Assembly (NCBI GenBank): GCA_963924555.1
Contig: OZ004598.1
Location: forward strand, 3,992,501 to 4,056,500
Source of the DNA: Crambe crambe
Lineage: Eukaryota; Porifera; Demospongiae; Poecilosclerida; Crambeidae
DNA: 64,000 bases
Direction of reading: 5' to 3'
In this document: positions 22,092-34,791 of the stretch, piece after piece
How the letters are laid out: every line of letters starts with the position of its first letter
How positions within the stretch are numbered: position 1 is the stretch's first letter
Notes under the pieces: generated by a model
The model's database searches: none
What the model saw: only the letters and a program-made list of their open reading frames with translations
Told to the model about the DNA's origin: nothing
Program-made: the position numbers and the translations under genes

Positions 22092-25000
22092 TCATGAAAA
22101 TAGATTCATCTCTCTTTTATCAATGAGATTACCAGAGAGATCTACTTTGAACAGAGCATGTGCTATGGTTTCGTCTCTCCCAGTGTGTTTCAATAACTGT
22201 ACAATTCTGATGAATTCATCTGAGAGGGGGGATTCAATACCGCAGGCCACGAGGTTCAGATCCAGCTTGAAATTGTCTTCTTCCAGAGAGAAGCGACTGC
22301 TGCATGCATTGAGAAGCTGCAATGTCCCTCTGTTCCCAAGGGATACATTTCCACTGACATCCAAGACATTCAGGCAGTCAGAAAGTGAAAGATAACTGAA
22401 AAAAGCAAAAAGCAAAAAGTCATAACAGTGGTGCCAATACACTTTACTGGGGGAGGGGAGCAACTTAAAAGACATGAACTCATAATCACAATTACAGTAA
22501 TTGCACTTGCTCCAACCAGTCCGTCTACAACAGTTTCTTATTGTGCCAAATACATGGGAGCATATTAGGATTGAATGACGCACAACCCTCTATTCCCACC
22601 TCGTTAAAACTCAATATTAGACAACCATGATGTACAAGAACATAGCAACATAAACCATTCCACATAATGTCTGTATGATTTAACCAAATTAGGAACATAT
22701 AAGGCAAGGGCGGATATCTCTCTATACAGTAGAACCTCTGAACATATAACCTCCAAATAGAGGACTCCTTTCAATGCATCAATAAATTTCTTGAGAGGAC
22801 AGCCTCTATAGCTGGCAACTCAGAGGCTCCACTTTGCTATGGCAAAATATTGAGGCTACACTGGCCACTAACCTGCAAAGTGGCTCAATGTGTTGAGCAA
22901 TTAGGCCCCAGCCAGCCACTCGAAGCTCCCTTAGTCCAAGACAGTGCTCTAGACAATCCACCAGAGCACCCAATGCCTTCCCATCACCATGGCTACAATA
23001 GGACACATCCAATATTTCCAAATACTGCCCACTTCCCTAAAATAAGTGATATTTTTGATCAGGAAGCACACAAAATTGTCATCCATTATACTTCTCTGAA
23101 ATATCGCAGAGTTGCATTCTCTTTCAGTACTTGACTGAAGGGTTGGCTCCTGGTCATCTTAGTACTAATTACTCTGGAGATATTGAGAGAAGTGACCCTG
23201 AGTTCGTGTAAGGTTGAAAAGAGGAAACAAAGACCAGAGCCTCCAAGGGGATTCTTGCTTAATGATAAAACCCTCAGCTCAACTAAGCCTACATAGAAAA
23301 AGAAATCTTATCTAGGACCAGGCTCAGATTTATGATTCAGTGTCTTAGTTATAGCTTAATTGAAATCAGATGGAAGGGTGAATATTATAATTAAATTTAA
23401 CAACTGATTTGCAGCTATACATTAATTGCACCAAAATGCAGTGTTTATGGATGATTGGGTGAAATGGACCAGAGCCTATTATAGAAATACTTAATTAATG
23501 GAGGGTAGCTTCCAATCAGTAGGCACAGTACCACTATATCTAACCCCAAGGCCATGCAAATAGACTTTTTAGACAGCCAGTATTATATGCACGTGGCATT
23601 CAGGAAACTTATTTCATACTAACAACAATTATGTAACCCAGAGAATCACAGCAGAGATATTGGACCAACACAGACTCCCTTCCCACAAAATGTAATTAAA
23701 AGGAGCCCCAGTTATACATTCATCAAGGAATTCCGGAGTCCTTAGTCAGAGCTTAAGTAAAAACATGGATTCCTTATCTACATATATCAGAATGAAACTA
23801 GTAGAGCACTTTACAGGAGTCCATTAATAAAGGGGTTCCCTCAATCCATCAATGGACTGACTCACTTTTAAGAGCTTCTGCTAGTCCAGTGTTGGCCTCC
23901 AACACATCATGACTGAGTCCACAAGAATCCAAATGAACTTCCTGCAATCTTCTGCAGAGGCTGAACAGTTTCCCTAAACCACGCCCACTTGCCACACCCA
24001 GCTTGTTATGACTGAGGTTCAGAGTGTGCAGACTCTGCCATAAGTGGATCTGGTCACCAACAGAAGTAGGTGGTGATCTTGATAATGAATCTATTCCCTA
24101 CATTAATGAATTAGGTATAACCTCCACACACTTTGTTTGTTTGTTTGTTTGTTTGTTTGTTTGTTATTGCTGTTGTTGTTGTTGTCGTTGGAGAGGAAGT
24201 AATAACCTTTTGTTGAAGTTCTTGTACACGTTTTGAGAGCATAAACTCTTCCTCAAAGGTTTAAAGACTGTTCAATGACTAAGTAGACACTTTGCTAGCT
24301 AGCTAAGTATGGAACGGTAACCATATGAGTTCAGCTAGCAAGATCCCTGAAATTAAAATATTTGTTGCTCTATAGAACTATCATTACATACCTGGTATGT
24401 GATTCCAGTTGATGATAAGTCTAAAGAATGCAATAGGGGGAGCTTTCCCAGCGCTGAAAGGAGGTGTGTCATGGACTCGTCTCGAAGCCTGTTGCCGGAG
24501 AGAGAGATGGAGGTGAGGCTGTTGTGGGCGTGGAGGGCTTGAAACAGGGGGATCGAGTCACATGGCTGGAGGTCGAAGTTCAACAGGTCCAGCGAAGGAC
24601 TGTGGCTATGTTTCTCAAAGAGTTCTAGTGTTCTTGTATGACATTCTGAAAGTTACAGAGAATGTAGAATAACAATTGAAGCCCCTTCAAGAGAGATGTC
24701 TTGTATCTCTCCTAATAAATTCTTCATCACAGCATAATAATCAATAAAAACTTCACCCAACAACTATGCATATCATAACTTAGGTTCCACCATAGACTAT
24801 AGAGGTTCCAGAATATATAGTCTATGGTTCCACAGTGTGCTCTTAACTCACCTACTCCAGCAGTTCTGCACGCCATTTGATATCGCTCCACCAAGGGTGG
24901 AGAGAAGAACTCTTCAACCACACCCACAACTTCATCCCCCTGTCCCAGGACGTGAGCAATGGGGTCAGCAGGGCACAAAGATGCACCATCAACGGTAGTC

Positions 25001-27367
25001 AGGCTCAAAATTGGTCTCTTTCCTTTTTGGTAGAAGTAGCGTTCTGTGGCTTGCGTTATCAGCCAGTTGATGGGAGTATCCTTCTCGTTATCTACTTGAT
25101 GAGGACAGGGGATAAGGTAGGTGGAATTTTCTATACGAACTTTAATACGAAGAGGAGGGGGAGGCAGGGCATAATGGGAGGGAGGAGGGATGGAGGGAAG
25201 GGTGGAAACATGAAATGGAAGGATGGATGGTAACTGAACACCACTTGTAGATGTGTCTCCAATTTGCTCTCTATTTCTTTCCCATCTTTTAAAGTCTTCT
25301 TCAACATCTGAGTCACTATCATTTGTGTTGGTAATAGCTGGTCCATCACCACTTAAATCTACCATCTCACTAAATCTGACCTTCTTGACTCCACCTCCTT
25401 TTTCTCTAGCTCCACCATCCTTGTCCTGAGCCTTACATTTCATTGATGTCCTTCTAGAATTCGCTAACTCTGAAACACTTGGAGCTCTATTTTGAGTAGT
25501 TCTTGGTAGTAAAAAATTCCTACCACGGTTACTCCCCGAGTTAGAGGAGAGAGAAGAAGAAGACAAACCTATGAAAGCTCTTGATTCTCGTTCCACCGAC
25601 GAGTCACGTTGTTGCCGTTTCCTCTTCCTCGTAGGACCTTCTCCGATATCATCCACCAGCCAATTATCAATCACAGGACAACCTGTAGCTTCATCCAATT
25701 CTTCCGACACTTCTTCTTGAATCAAAGCAGGACCCGAGATCTCCACTTGACCTAATGGGTTAAACGTCCCATGTGATCTGTCCTTTCTAATACTCGTGCT
25801 ACTCAATGATTTATTGTAATTCTTGGAAGCAGAAGAAGAGGTCCCTGCAGTGACAATGAAGTTTCTGAAAGGGTTCTCACGAGTCTTCTCGATGATCTTA
25901 TGCCCAATGTTTCCATCATCATCATCATCATCACTGCTGTCATAAAGTACCCCACTTCCCCAGCGTTCGTGTCTGCTGCTGTGTTTCGGCTTCTGCCTTT
26001 TCCTCTTCATACAAGATTGACCCTCATCATCACCACCACCACCACCAGGCTCATTCTTATCACCTTTCACAGCCACACCACCTACACTTTTCTTTTCTCC
26101 ATTCTTCCTACCTGTATTCTGGGAAATTAGAAATTATAAAAAGTATTTGTGAACTATTTTTCATGTGCAATAATATACACACACTTCTCACTATATACCT
26201 GATATCTTATTATTCGGCTACAAGTCATACTGTTCTCCTCCTCCTCCTCCTGATTCTCGATGAGGGTAACACTTGGAGGCGTGTCTTCCTTCACATACAG
26301 GCCACACCTCCTCATCTCTGCCCTCAGGGTGTCACGTATCCCCAGGTGCTCCTCCTCCAGCTCGTAACTCTGTCCGGAATCTGCTACTGATGACAACCGG
26401 TCCTCAATAACATCCAGAGCTGTGCGCCCCTACAATCATGTGACAGTCATGTGACAGTCAAATAAGCTAATTAAATCAGTACTTCTTTAAACGTGCTCAG
26501 ATGAATTACTTCCTATGCTTTGGACTAAGTATCTCAAATAGCTAAGTGGAGCATCAAACCCAATGAACATGCTGTTAGGCTTAATTAAGGAAATCACATT
26601 CACTACAATTTTTGGAGAGCCTGCCTAAAAGGAGAGTAGGCTTGATATATTTCATATAGATAGAATATGTCATGCATTATATTTCATTCAGTGGACATGG
26701 TAATCTGTTAACAGTAATCCTACTCTGTATCTACAAGGCAGATCAAACTGAAAGGTCATTCTAAGAATAATATGGCCAGCACTGGAAACAAATATTGGAC
26801 CTAATCTTGATGTGGAACCTCCGCAATGTTGACCCCATGAAATGCAATCAGCCTCACCCACCTATATACATCATGACATAACTCACATGTGTGTCTTTGC
26901 AGGCCAAATTAGCTCCCTTGCCAATCAGCAACTTAACAATGCCTTCATGTCCGTTAATTGCTGCATCAATGAGAGGGGTCATCCCCTCACAGTTAGCTCC
27001 ACCAGGATCGTCGATAACAGCTCCATTCTCTATCAAAAGGCCGACTATATCCTCGTAGCCATGGTTACAAGCTTCGTGGAGAGGTGTCCACCCACAGTGG
27101 TCCCTGGTCATCACTTTAGCACCCTATTATTTGGACACCATAAATTTTGGCCGGCATATTTTCCAGCACAGAAGTGGAAATTTGTACACTGCTACGGCTG
27201 GTACGTCCATGACCGTACCACCATTCAGAGTTTTTTTTTTTGTTTTGCTTTGTGTGTGTATATGCACGTGTGTGTATGCAATTTGAATAATAACAATGAG
27301 TACATGGTATTGCCTAGATCATACCAGATTGAAATTGAATCAATAACATGAAGGGCTTCCCCCCTCC

Positions 27368-27416
<49 letters not shown>

Positions 27417-29118
27417 CATGCCTTGTTAATGAGTCTCTTGACAGCTAGCAAATCTCCATTGATGACAGCAGTTTGAAGCAATGTCTCTCCTCTCTCGTTC
27501 TTCTTCTCCAACTGTTTCAGGACGGGGGGAGGGGGATAGGAGAGGGGGAGGGAGGGGAGAAAAGGGCAGGGAAAAGGGGAGGAGTCAAGAGGAGGAAAGG
27601 GAAAAGAGAGCTCGTTAAAGAATACACAGGAAGAACTCTCTAACCTTAGATTTCTTTCGTACTACTGCTTCACGTGTGATCTTCTCCATGCTAACCACAC
27701 CCACTTCTTCTTCCTCTTCGCCCTCTTCTGAGGAAGATAGGGAAAAGTCCAGATCATGAGGAACATCGCCTGCAACTTCATCAAGGCCCTGGCTCTCTTT
27801 CTCGTCCTCTTCATCATCACTGTCTTCGTCTGCTAGGGAAGGATGGGACTCCAGTAGCTGGGAAAGCTTCTGTTGCCAAGGGTGGCACAGTGCTGAAGAT
27901 CCACCAGTAGACTCGGCACGATCACTGATGTACTTGATAATCACCTTATAAAGAGATATCTGACACAAAATACAATGTTTTCATAATTGGGAAATTTGTT
28001 ATGAATGATTTCCGTGACATGAAATCGTTGAATCGCAGAGAGAAGGCACAGAATGCATGCACTTATTTATATCTTACGTGCTAAAAATCACTGACCATTA
28101 CATGTCATGGGATACCTTAATGCTCTGATAGTACCAGAACAGTAAAGCGCATCATACCATGCTCTAATGATCATGCAGTTACCTGTTTCTTGGGGTTGGC
28201 AGGATGGACCTGTTCAGCTAGAGCAGTGGCATTGGTGTATGCCTCCATCACCTTCTCTACACCTTGTCCTGCCTTCTCTCTCACATCAGCTATGTTGCAC
28301 CATGAGTCACACTCCTACAGGTATGTGTAAAGGTGTAAAGAGGAGGAGGAGGAGGAGAGGAGAGGAGAAGGGAGGGAGAGGAGGAGTGAAGGAGGTGAAG
28401 GGAGAGGAGGAAAGAGGAGTGAGGGGAGGAGTAAGGACGGAGGGGGAGGAGTGTGGAGTGAGGGGAGGAGGGGGAGGAGTGAGGGGAGGAGGGGGAGGAG
28501 TGAGGGGGAGGAGGGAGGAGTGAGGGAGGAGGGAGAGGGGGAGGAGTGAGGGTGGAGGGGGAGAGGGAAGGAGAAGAAAAGAAAGGAGTGATTGGGAGAA
28601 CGGAGATAAGCTTGTGAAGTTTCTGACCTCTGCTGGCTTTCCTTTCAACACTTTCAGCTCTTTATTGTAGTAGAGAAGAGCCTGAGAGAACTGCCCACAG
28701 TCCACCAAGGTCCGAGCTAGTGACACATAAATGGCAGACAGTTCCTGCACACTCAAATCCAGCTCCTCTGCCAAACCCAACTGCAAGATAAAAATTTATT
28801 CATATGAAATGGCAGACAGTTCCTGCACATTCAAATCTAGCCACTCCTGTGTGCCTCACTAGCAGTATTGGAAAGGGTTATGCCTCACACTTCACAATTG
28901 ATAGTTTTCCCCACAAAAAATATGTGGAGTGCCTCACCTGTTTCCCATAGAACTTGACAGCTGAGGAGTATGCTTTGAGTCCACAGCACAGATCTCCCAA
29001 CTTATCATAGAGTCGAGCTTTGTTCTCTAGAGTACCATCCTCACCATCACTGCTCTTCTCTACTTCAGCCATGTAGTACAATATCATACGAACTACAGGA
29101 AATTCAGCAAAATTGGAT

Positions 29119-29157
<39 letters not shown>

Positions 29158-32100
29158 AATCTTGCTGACTATGCAACTAAACTCTTATCTCACCTGCCTT
29201 GAGCTGCTTCTTGACATCTTCACAAGGAAGGTTGAGTGACTCTGAGAGTTTAAGGACTCTCTTGAAGCATGATTTGGCATGCTCAAACTCAGACAGCTCA
29301 AGATACACCTTCAAGATATGTACAATTTTAATTTTTAGTGGGGAATTTCACAAAAAATTTCTCCATGAAAAAATATCCTTCAGGAGTGACTAGTGAGCAC
29401 AAATTTTTTTTTTCTTCTAAATAAAAATTATGTAGGGATGGCCCCTAAATCTAGCTGGATTATGTACTGCCTCATTAACACCCACTGCAGAAGCATTATT
29501 TTTGTTATAACTCTTGATACATGAATTATACCTGAGCAACTTCTTTGAGTGCATCTATTTCCTGTGTCCTGTTCCGATGCTCCCTAGCAACTGAGAGTGC
29601 TTCCTGGAAACAGCGGAGGGCCTGGGAGGTGTGTCGCTCCTTCAGGTGCAAAGAGCCAAGGTCAAAGTGGCATTGAAACACAGTGATTGAATCTCCAAGT
29701 TCTCTGCAGTACAGTTTAATTAAATCATCATAATGCATAATCACACAAGTTTCAGGGTGAACTCCCTAATATCATCTGGGAGGAACTAATGTCCCTTTCA
29801 AATTCTTCCTTCTGGGAAAGTAAATTTCCTAACATCCCAAGCTACCATCCAGATTCCTGGTGGCATCTGTTAAGGAGGCTAATATCTCTCTATAAAGCCA
29901 TATACCCTAAATTCCTGGTGGCTCTTCAGTATTCTAGGAGGTAGGCTAATATCATATCCTGGTGGCACTTAAAAAAGAATTAACCTGGTACTTTCACAGT
30001 ATAAGCTAATATCCTGGTGGGCATCTTCAGTAATTAATATCCAGGTGGGCATCTACAGTATTCTAAGAATGATAAATTTTAATAGATCCAGGTGGCATCT
30101 TCAGTATTCTGAGGAGGAAAGCTAATATCCTGGTAGACCTACCCATATCAAATTATAATCCAGTGGCATCTACAGTATTCTATTATCCTGGTACTTTCAA
30201 GCATATTCTATAAAGTACTGTAGATTACTTGAGAATGCTCAGTGCCTTCTCCATAAACCTCTTGGCACTTTGCAAGTCCTCCTGCATCTCATAAACCAGC
30301 CCAAGATTCAAGTATAGGCGTGACCTCATCTCCAGTAACTCTCTGTCCGAAAGCTGACCTATCAGCTGGTCACACAGCTCAAGGCTCTGTAGGTAGTACG
30401 TTCCAGCTTGAACGAGAAATTCGCTGGCCCTATCTCTTCCTTTTCTCCGTTCCAGTTCTGACTGGGACCACACATAGAGGGTCCGTCCAAGGGTAGCTAA
30501 TGCTCGCTGTTCCTCTACACGATTCCCTGCACCCGAAAAAAGAAGAAAAGTTTAAAATCTAGTAACTAACGAGAAAATGATCAGCCCAAGCTTCAAGGTG
30601 GGTTGGTTTATGTAGTCTATCAATAATACTGAAGTTCTCAAAAGAGTACCGCACAATGGACTCCTATGCCGAAGGAATGTTGGAAACTGCAATGTTTCAG
30701 CCAAACAGTAGCACTCCTCTAGATGTTACAGGGCTTTGCGCGATCTTTGCACGTTGAATTCCAAAAGCGCCACGCGCATGCTCAAATTTGCTTGGCAACT
30801 AATTTCTCATCGGTGAGTATCGGTACCCCGAGCTGGTAGAGCCCAACTTCCATTGTCATCCAGTGTGACTTCACAAGTTCTTCCTTCTACAACAAGCCAG
30901 GTAAATGAAGCAATAGGCAAACTTTCGTGGATATTGCATGCCAGTTGCTAAGCAATTTTGAGCATGCGCGTGTCGCTTTTGGAATTCAATGTGCAAAGAT
31001 CGCACAAAACCCTGTACATACATAATGTAAAGTGGAACCCACTCCCTGAAATATTCCAGACAGTATTGCAGTAGTGGGGGACTTTAATCATTACAGTGGC
31101 ACCTGAAATGCAAATACTATCTGGAATATTATAGAGGGTTGTTTGCATTGCATTCCACATTAACCACTGTAATGATTAAAGGGGTTCTCCCCCAATACTG
31201 AATACTGCCACAGAGGGTTGTTTGCATTTCACATTAACCACTGTAATGATTAAAAGGGTTCTCCCCCAATACTGAATACTGCAATACTATCTGGAATATT
31301 ATAGAGGGTTGTTTGCAGTATTCAGTATTGGGGGAGAACCCTTTTAATCATTACAGTGGAACCCCTAAAGGTGGACCCCCTGAAATGCCATATTCAGGAC
31401 ACTTTTGGGAATCCCTCTGCAATATATAAATATTAATTCACCCCTGAATTAAGGAGGTGCTCCTTAATCAGGACACTTATTATTGGTCCCATAAGGACAC
31501 CTCCTTACATTCAGAGATTCCACAGTATATCCAAAGACGGCCTATCATTTTTATTTACCCTATCAGATTCACTTACTCAACTGCCTGGATATCAGCAGGT
31601 GTTTCTTTTGGTACTCGACTGCCTCTCTGTAGTCACCTAGCTCACAACAGCACTCTCCAACTCGACGACACGCTATCCCATAATCAAGGGAGCAGTCACC
31701 TGATCCTCCTCCTCCCTCAGACAAGGCCAGTTCACATCGGTGGTAGTACAATGCTTTCTTGAAGTCACCTTGAGATTAGAAATTAAGAAATAGGGTTCTC
31801 CCCAGAAAACAGCGATACTATGTGTTGCTGGTGGCCATAGAGTAGGAAGCAGGAAGGATATGTGGCCCTTTCCAAGCTTGTATTTTCATGACAATTCATA
31901 ATTAGATCATCAGTAAGTGTTCTATTTATTGGGGCGAGCCCCACACTAGCGAGTTAGCTGGAAATGTATGATTAATCTATATATCTCTCATGTTTTTCCA
32001 TGTGATAACCATTACCACACGCACATGTCATGCTGTTGTTTTTTTTGTTTTGTTTTTTTGTTTTTCCCTGTGCTTTTACAGCTATAGAGCTACAGATAGC

Positions 32101-33129
32101 TAAGTTTGAGCTATGGATCAAGATAACATACAAGGGAGAGAGATAGAACCTGTTGTGCTGTCTGAGGAGAGAGAAGGACAACTGAGAAAGTGAAGAGTGA
32201 AAGATAAGGTATAGTTAAATAGCTACATAGCGAAGTTTATGCTCTGCTCAGTGTAGCCTTAATAATTAACTCTCTGAAGATAACCTGCTTTCTCTCAAGT
32301 ACTCGAATCTGATCCCCCTGGTAATTTACTAGGCAGGTAAAACCACTGGCCACATGCACACATTCATTTGCACAAGTGTATGTTACAGTGGATTACAACA
32401 TGAAGAGTTGGGCTAGGAGGCTATGTAAACATTGGTTTGATCACTGTACGGTGATCTTGCAACATGAAAGGAGGCTATGTAAATTTTGGTTTGGTGTTCT
32501 GAATTTCATCACTGCAATCCACTGTAACAGTACAGTGAATTGCAAGTTGGTTGTCCAAATGTAAAGCACAAATTGACTGCAATAAAAACTTGCATCTATT
32601 GAGGAAAAGCCACACATCTATTCAGGAACAGCCTCAAGTTTACACAGCTCTTTTAGATTTTGCATCTTACATTGGACAACCAACTTGCAATTTACTGTAA
32701 TACTATTTATCAGCAGAACCCTGGACTGAAATAACTGGTCGATTCCAAAATTTCAGTGTTTCCTCTATTCCCTGTCACACTACTTTCCTATTGATAAAAC
32801 TACTTACAATTCTGGAAATATATATCGCCTATCGCATTGCACAACTTTGCCTCTTCAGTGACATCTCCCTTGTCCTGTGCTCTCTGTCGGCACTTCTTCA
32901 ATCCTGCAATGCATGCAAATAAGACCACTTATTGACAACCCCTGGTTTTGTATTATCACACCCCATTATAAAATGAAGGATACCTTCCAGGTATAAAATT
33001 GTTGAAATACAGCCACCAGACTCCAAGAATGGTTTTATAGTAACTAGCTAGCTATTTTTGTATACGTTCAATTTCCTTGCTTTCGTCTTCTTTCCTTCTT
33101 CTAGACTTCTTACTTCTAGCCCTCTCCAT
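22092..33129 (-). CDS. TONSL: Tonsoku-like DNA repair protein (TONSL)
   Basis: Nineteen exons on the minus strand: 33066-33129, 32808-32903, 31577-31768, 30229-30526, 29532-29703, 29194-29308, 28938-29092, 28628-28780, 28183-28314, 27645-27959, 27422-27511, 26887-27123, 26199-26429, 24852-26118, 24392-24645, 23866-24049, 23173-23288, 22873-23036, 22092-22395 (1,512 residues; human about 1,380). Order: TPR repeats about 30-455, acidic stretch about 490-545, ankyrin repeats about 565-680 (DHCGWTPLHEACNHG, DDPGG, CEGMTPL), a long Ser/basic linker, a ubiquitin-like segment about 1080-1160, and leucine-rich repeats to the end. This is exactly the TONSL layout. TONSL with MMS22L repairs stalled forks; its ankyrin domain reads new histone H4 lacking K20 methylation. 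The intron after exon 11 starts GC, not GT. The gene shares a 146-bp divergent start region with the PX gene and ends 176 bp before the start of PPP1R16. Confidence 0.92.
22720..22835. repeat. CAGTGGAACCTC-type element in TONSL intron 18
   Basis: It starts ACAGTAGAACCTCTGAACAT and ends near AACTCAGAGGCTCCACTTTG. The inverted ends (GTAGAACCTC / GAGGCTCCAC) and GAGGACA motifs match the dispersed family. Confidence 0.55.
27366..27413. repeat. Poly-C plus (CA)n tract at TONSL intron 11 donor
   Basis: On the transcribed strand this is TGTGTG... followed by a long G run, starting about 10 bases after the GC donor of intron 11. Confidence 0.85.
28325..28590. repeat. Purine-rich GGAGGA satellite in TONSL intron 8
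   Basis: About 260 bp of almost pure G/A on the plus strand (GAGGAGTGAGGGGAGGAGGG units) fills the intron 28315-28627. It reads as a pyrimidine tract just after the exon 8 donor. The Ser/Pro-rich frame it creates is not coding. Confidence 0.85.
29123..29155. repeat. (CT)n microsatellite
   Basis: About 16 CT units in the TONSL intron between exons 6 and 7 (29093-29193). Confidence 0.85.
29790..30215. repeat. Degenerate tandem repeat in TONSL intron 4
   Basis: Units of about 40-60 bp built on CTAATATCCTGGTGGCATCT and CAGTATTCTAGGAGG recur seven or more times in the intron 29704-30228. Confidence 0.65.
30726..31018. mobile_element. Foldback element (MITE-like) in TONSL intron 3
   Basis: The left arm begins ACAGGGCTTTGCGCGATCTT at about 30729. 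The right arm, ending at about 31014, is its reverse complement with a few changes (starting ACAGGGTTTTGTGCGATCTT when inverted). The arms extend about 75 bp and share GAATTCCAAAAGCG and CGCGCATGCTCAAA. The centre is non-coding. No clear target-site duplication was found. Confidence 0.7.
31025..31400. repeat. Direct and inverted repeat cluster in TONSL intron 3
   Basis: Blocks GTTTGCATTTCACATTAACC, TGTAATGATTAAAAGGGTTC and TCTGGAATATTATAGAGGG occur several times in both orientations (for example 31100-31200, 31210-31300, 31310-31365). Confidence 0.7.
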
Positions 33130-33275
33130 TGCATATTGGCCGCCAACAGCTGTCACCTTTAACCCCTAGGTGCGCATTATTTAGCACAAAGTTGGGTGTG
33201 GCACAATAGATTTCCCTTGTCCAGGATCCAATTGGCTGCATTAGAGAATTCATGGCCTTTGAATATTTGTAAACT
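33130..33275. promoter_or_regulatory. Divergent start region, TONSL / PX gene
   Basis: The inferred start codons of TONSL (33129, -) and the PX gene (33276, +) are 146 bp apart, so both must be driven from this short interval. No TATA box was recognised. Evidence is spacing only. Confidence 0.55.
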
Positions 33276-34658
33276 ATGACTGGCAGATCTGCAAAATATC
33301 GTGTATCAGATTCCTCGGAAGCAGATCTCTTGGATTATTCAGACATGGCGCAGCTTCACCCTCCCTATGTCGTGGAAGCGCATGCTGTGGGCGTTAAAGA
33401 AAGATTCAGCGACCCCAAGAGGTGTGAATATTTAAAACTTGAGGAGATACCGCTAGCTAAAGCTACAAATAATAGATGGCTTCCCTAGCTATAATCTATT
33501 ATGGCTACTGCAGAAATTTCCATGGAAAATGAATTGGACCAGATTAGTAATTAAATGCCTACATACTTTTAATATGTGAAGAAAAGTTTATTGGAACTTT
33601 CGAATACCATGGTGGCTTGTAAATTTCTAGTTTGTAGTGCTATAACAATTTTTAGTGTTTTGCACAATAAGGTTAGTCCCATATTAAATTACCATCACTG
33701 TGTGAAATCATGCATGCATACCAAATTAGGACAGCTACCACTCTGATTACTTACACTTGTACATAAAAAAACAATTCCAGATTTGTCTTTCAAATTGATC
33801 TTAAGTGGTCAGACGAATCTCAATCAACCTCTTATCGAAGCTACAGCGAGTTCTTCGATTTCCAGTGTGACTTGCTCACCGAATTTCCCAAAGAAGCTGG
33901 CAGTCAAAAAGGAAACACAAGAACTTTACCTTTCCTTCCAGGGAAAAAGCTTTTTCAGAAGAGCAACCTAAAACTAGCAGAGTCAAGACTCCCACAGATT
34001 GACGAGTATGTCAAGAGTCTCATTCTCATGCCTGAGAACATATCACAAGCAGATAGGACAAATCGGTTTTTTCGGAGCAATTGGCAAGAGGATAGACTAA
34101 GAAGTGAAGAGGGGGACAGTGTTAGATATACAGTGAAGAACATCAGCCAAACTCATTTAGCACATGGTGATTCAGATGGAACCTTTCAGGACCCATCACA
34201 GTAAGAATTGATATTGAGGGCTGGGGAGTGAGGGAGAGGAGAAATACTTGCACAGTGTGGAGTGGATTGTGTGTAAATCTTGGTAGTTCAATTCTAGCTT
34301 TGTAGGTCCTACATAATAATAATAATTGTGTGTACGGGTTCCAATTTAAAGCTCTAGCACTATGCTCACTTGTAGTTGTACTGTGCAGGTGCAAGATTCC
34401 TGTACAGCTTTCCTATCTCAAAAAAGAAAACACACTGTGCTTCTGAGATAGCAAAAAGTTATGTAAATATTTATTACATATGCACATCTTTGGGAAACAG
34501 TGCAAGGGTTTCTATCTCATTAGACATGTAATCATTGTTTTGGAAAAAGATTAGTCTTATAATTAAATGTTTAGAAAACTTACTGAAGGTCTTTAACTTA
34601 CATAAATTATAGGGACAATAGAGACACTTCCACAGAGTACAAAGTATCAGGTATATAA
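33276..34658 (+). CDS. PX-domain protein related to p47phox / NOXO1 / SH3PXD2, without SH3 domains
   Basis: Three exons: 33276-33421, 33781-34200, 34613-34658 (203 residues, stop TAA). The PX domain begins about residue 25 (VVEAHAVGVKERF), continues FVFQIDLKW, then the phosphoinositide-binding signature YRSYSEFFDFQ with its arginine, FPKEAG, a loop with TRTLPFLPGKKLF, and QIDEYVKSLILMP. Spacing and motifs fit the NADPH-oxidase organizer/TKS class, which bind phosphoinositides by PX and partners by SH3. Here the frame ends about 50 residues after the PX domain and no SH3 exon follows before the TMEM70 3' end at 34792. The last exon is short; a donor-like GTATAT at its end leaves a small chance of continuation, but I found no further exon. 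Confidence 0.72.
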
Positions 34659-34791
34659 ACTCCTTTCTATCTTTTTAAAATCAAAGCAATTTTTAAATTG
34701 TGTGTATTTTTAAATATATATGTTCATATTTTTAATTTTTATTATACACGTTTTTATTGAATCTTTGAAACTAGCTATTTTTAATTATTGA

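Noticed and set aside
28167..28786. Open frames rich in Gly/Arg/Glu or Pro/Ser
   Set aside because: Caused by the GGAGGA purine satellite in TONSL intron 8.
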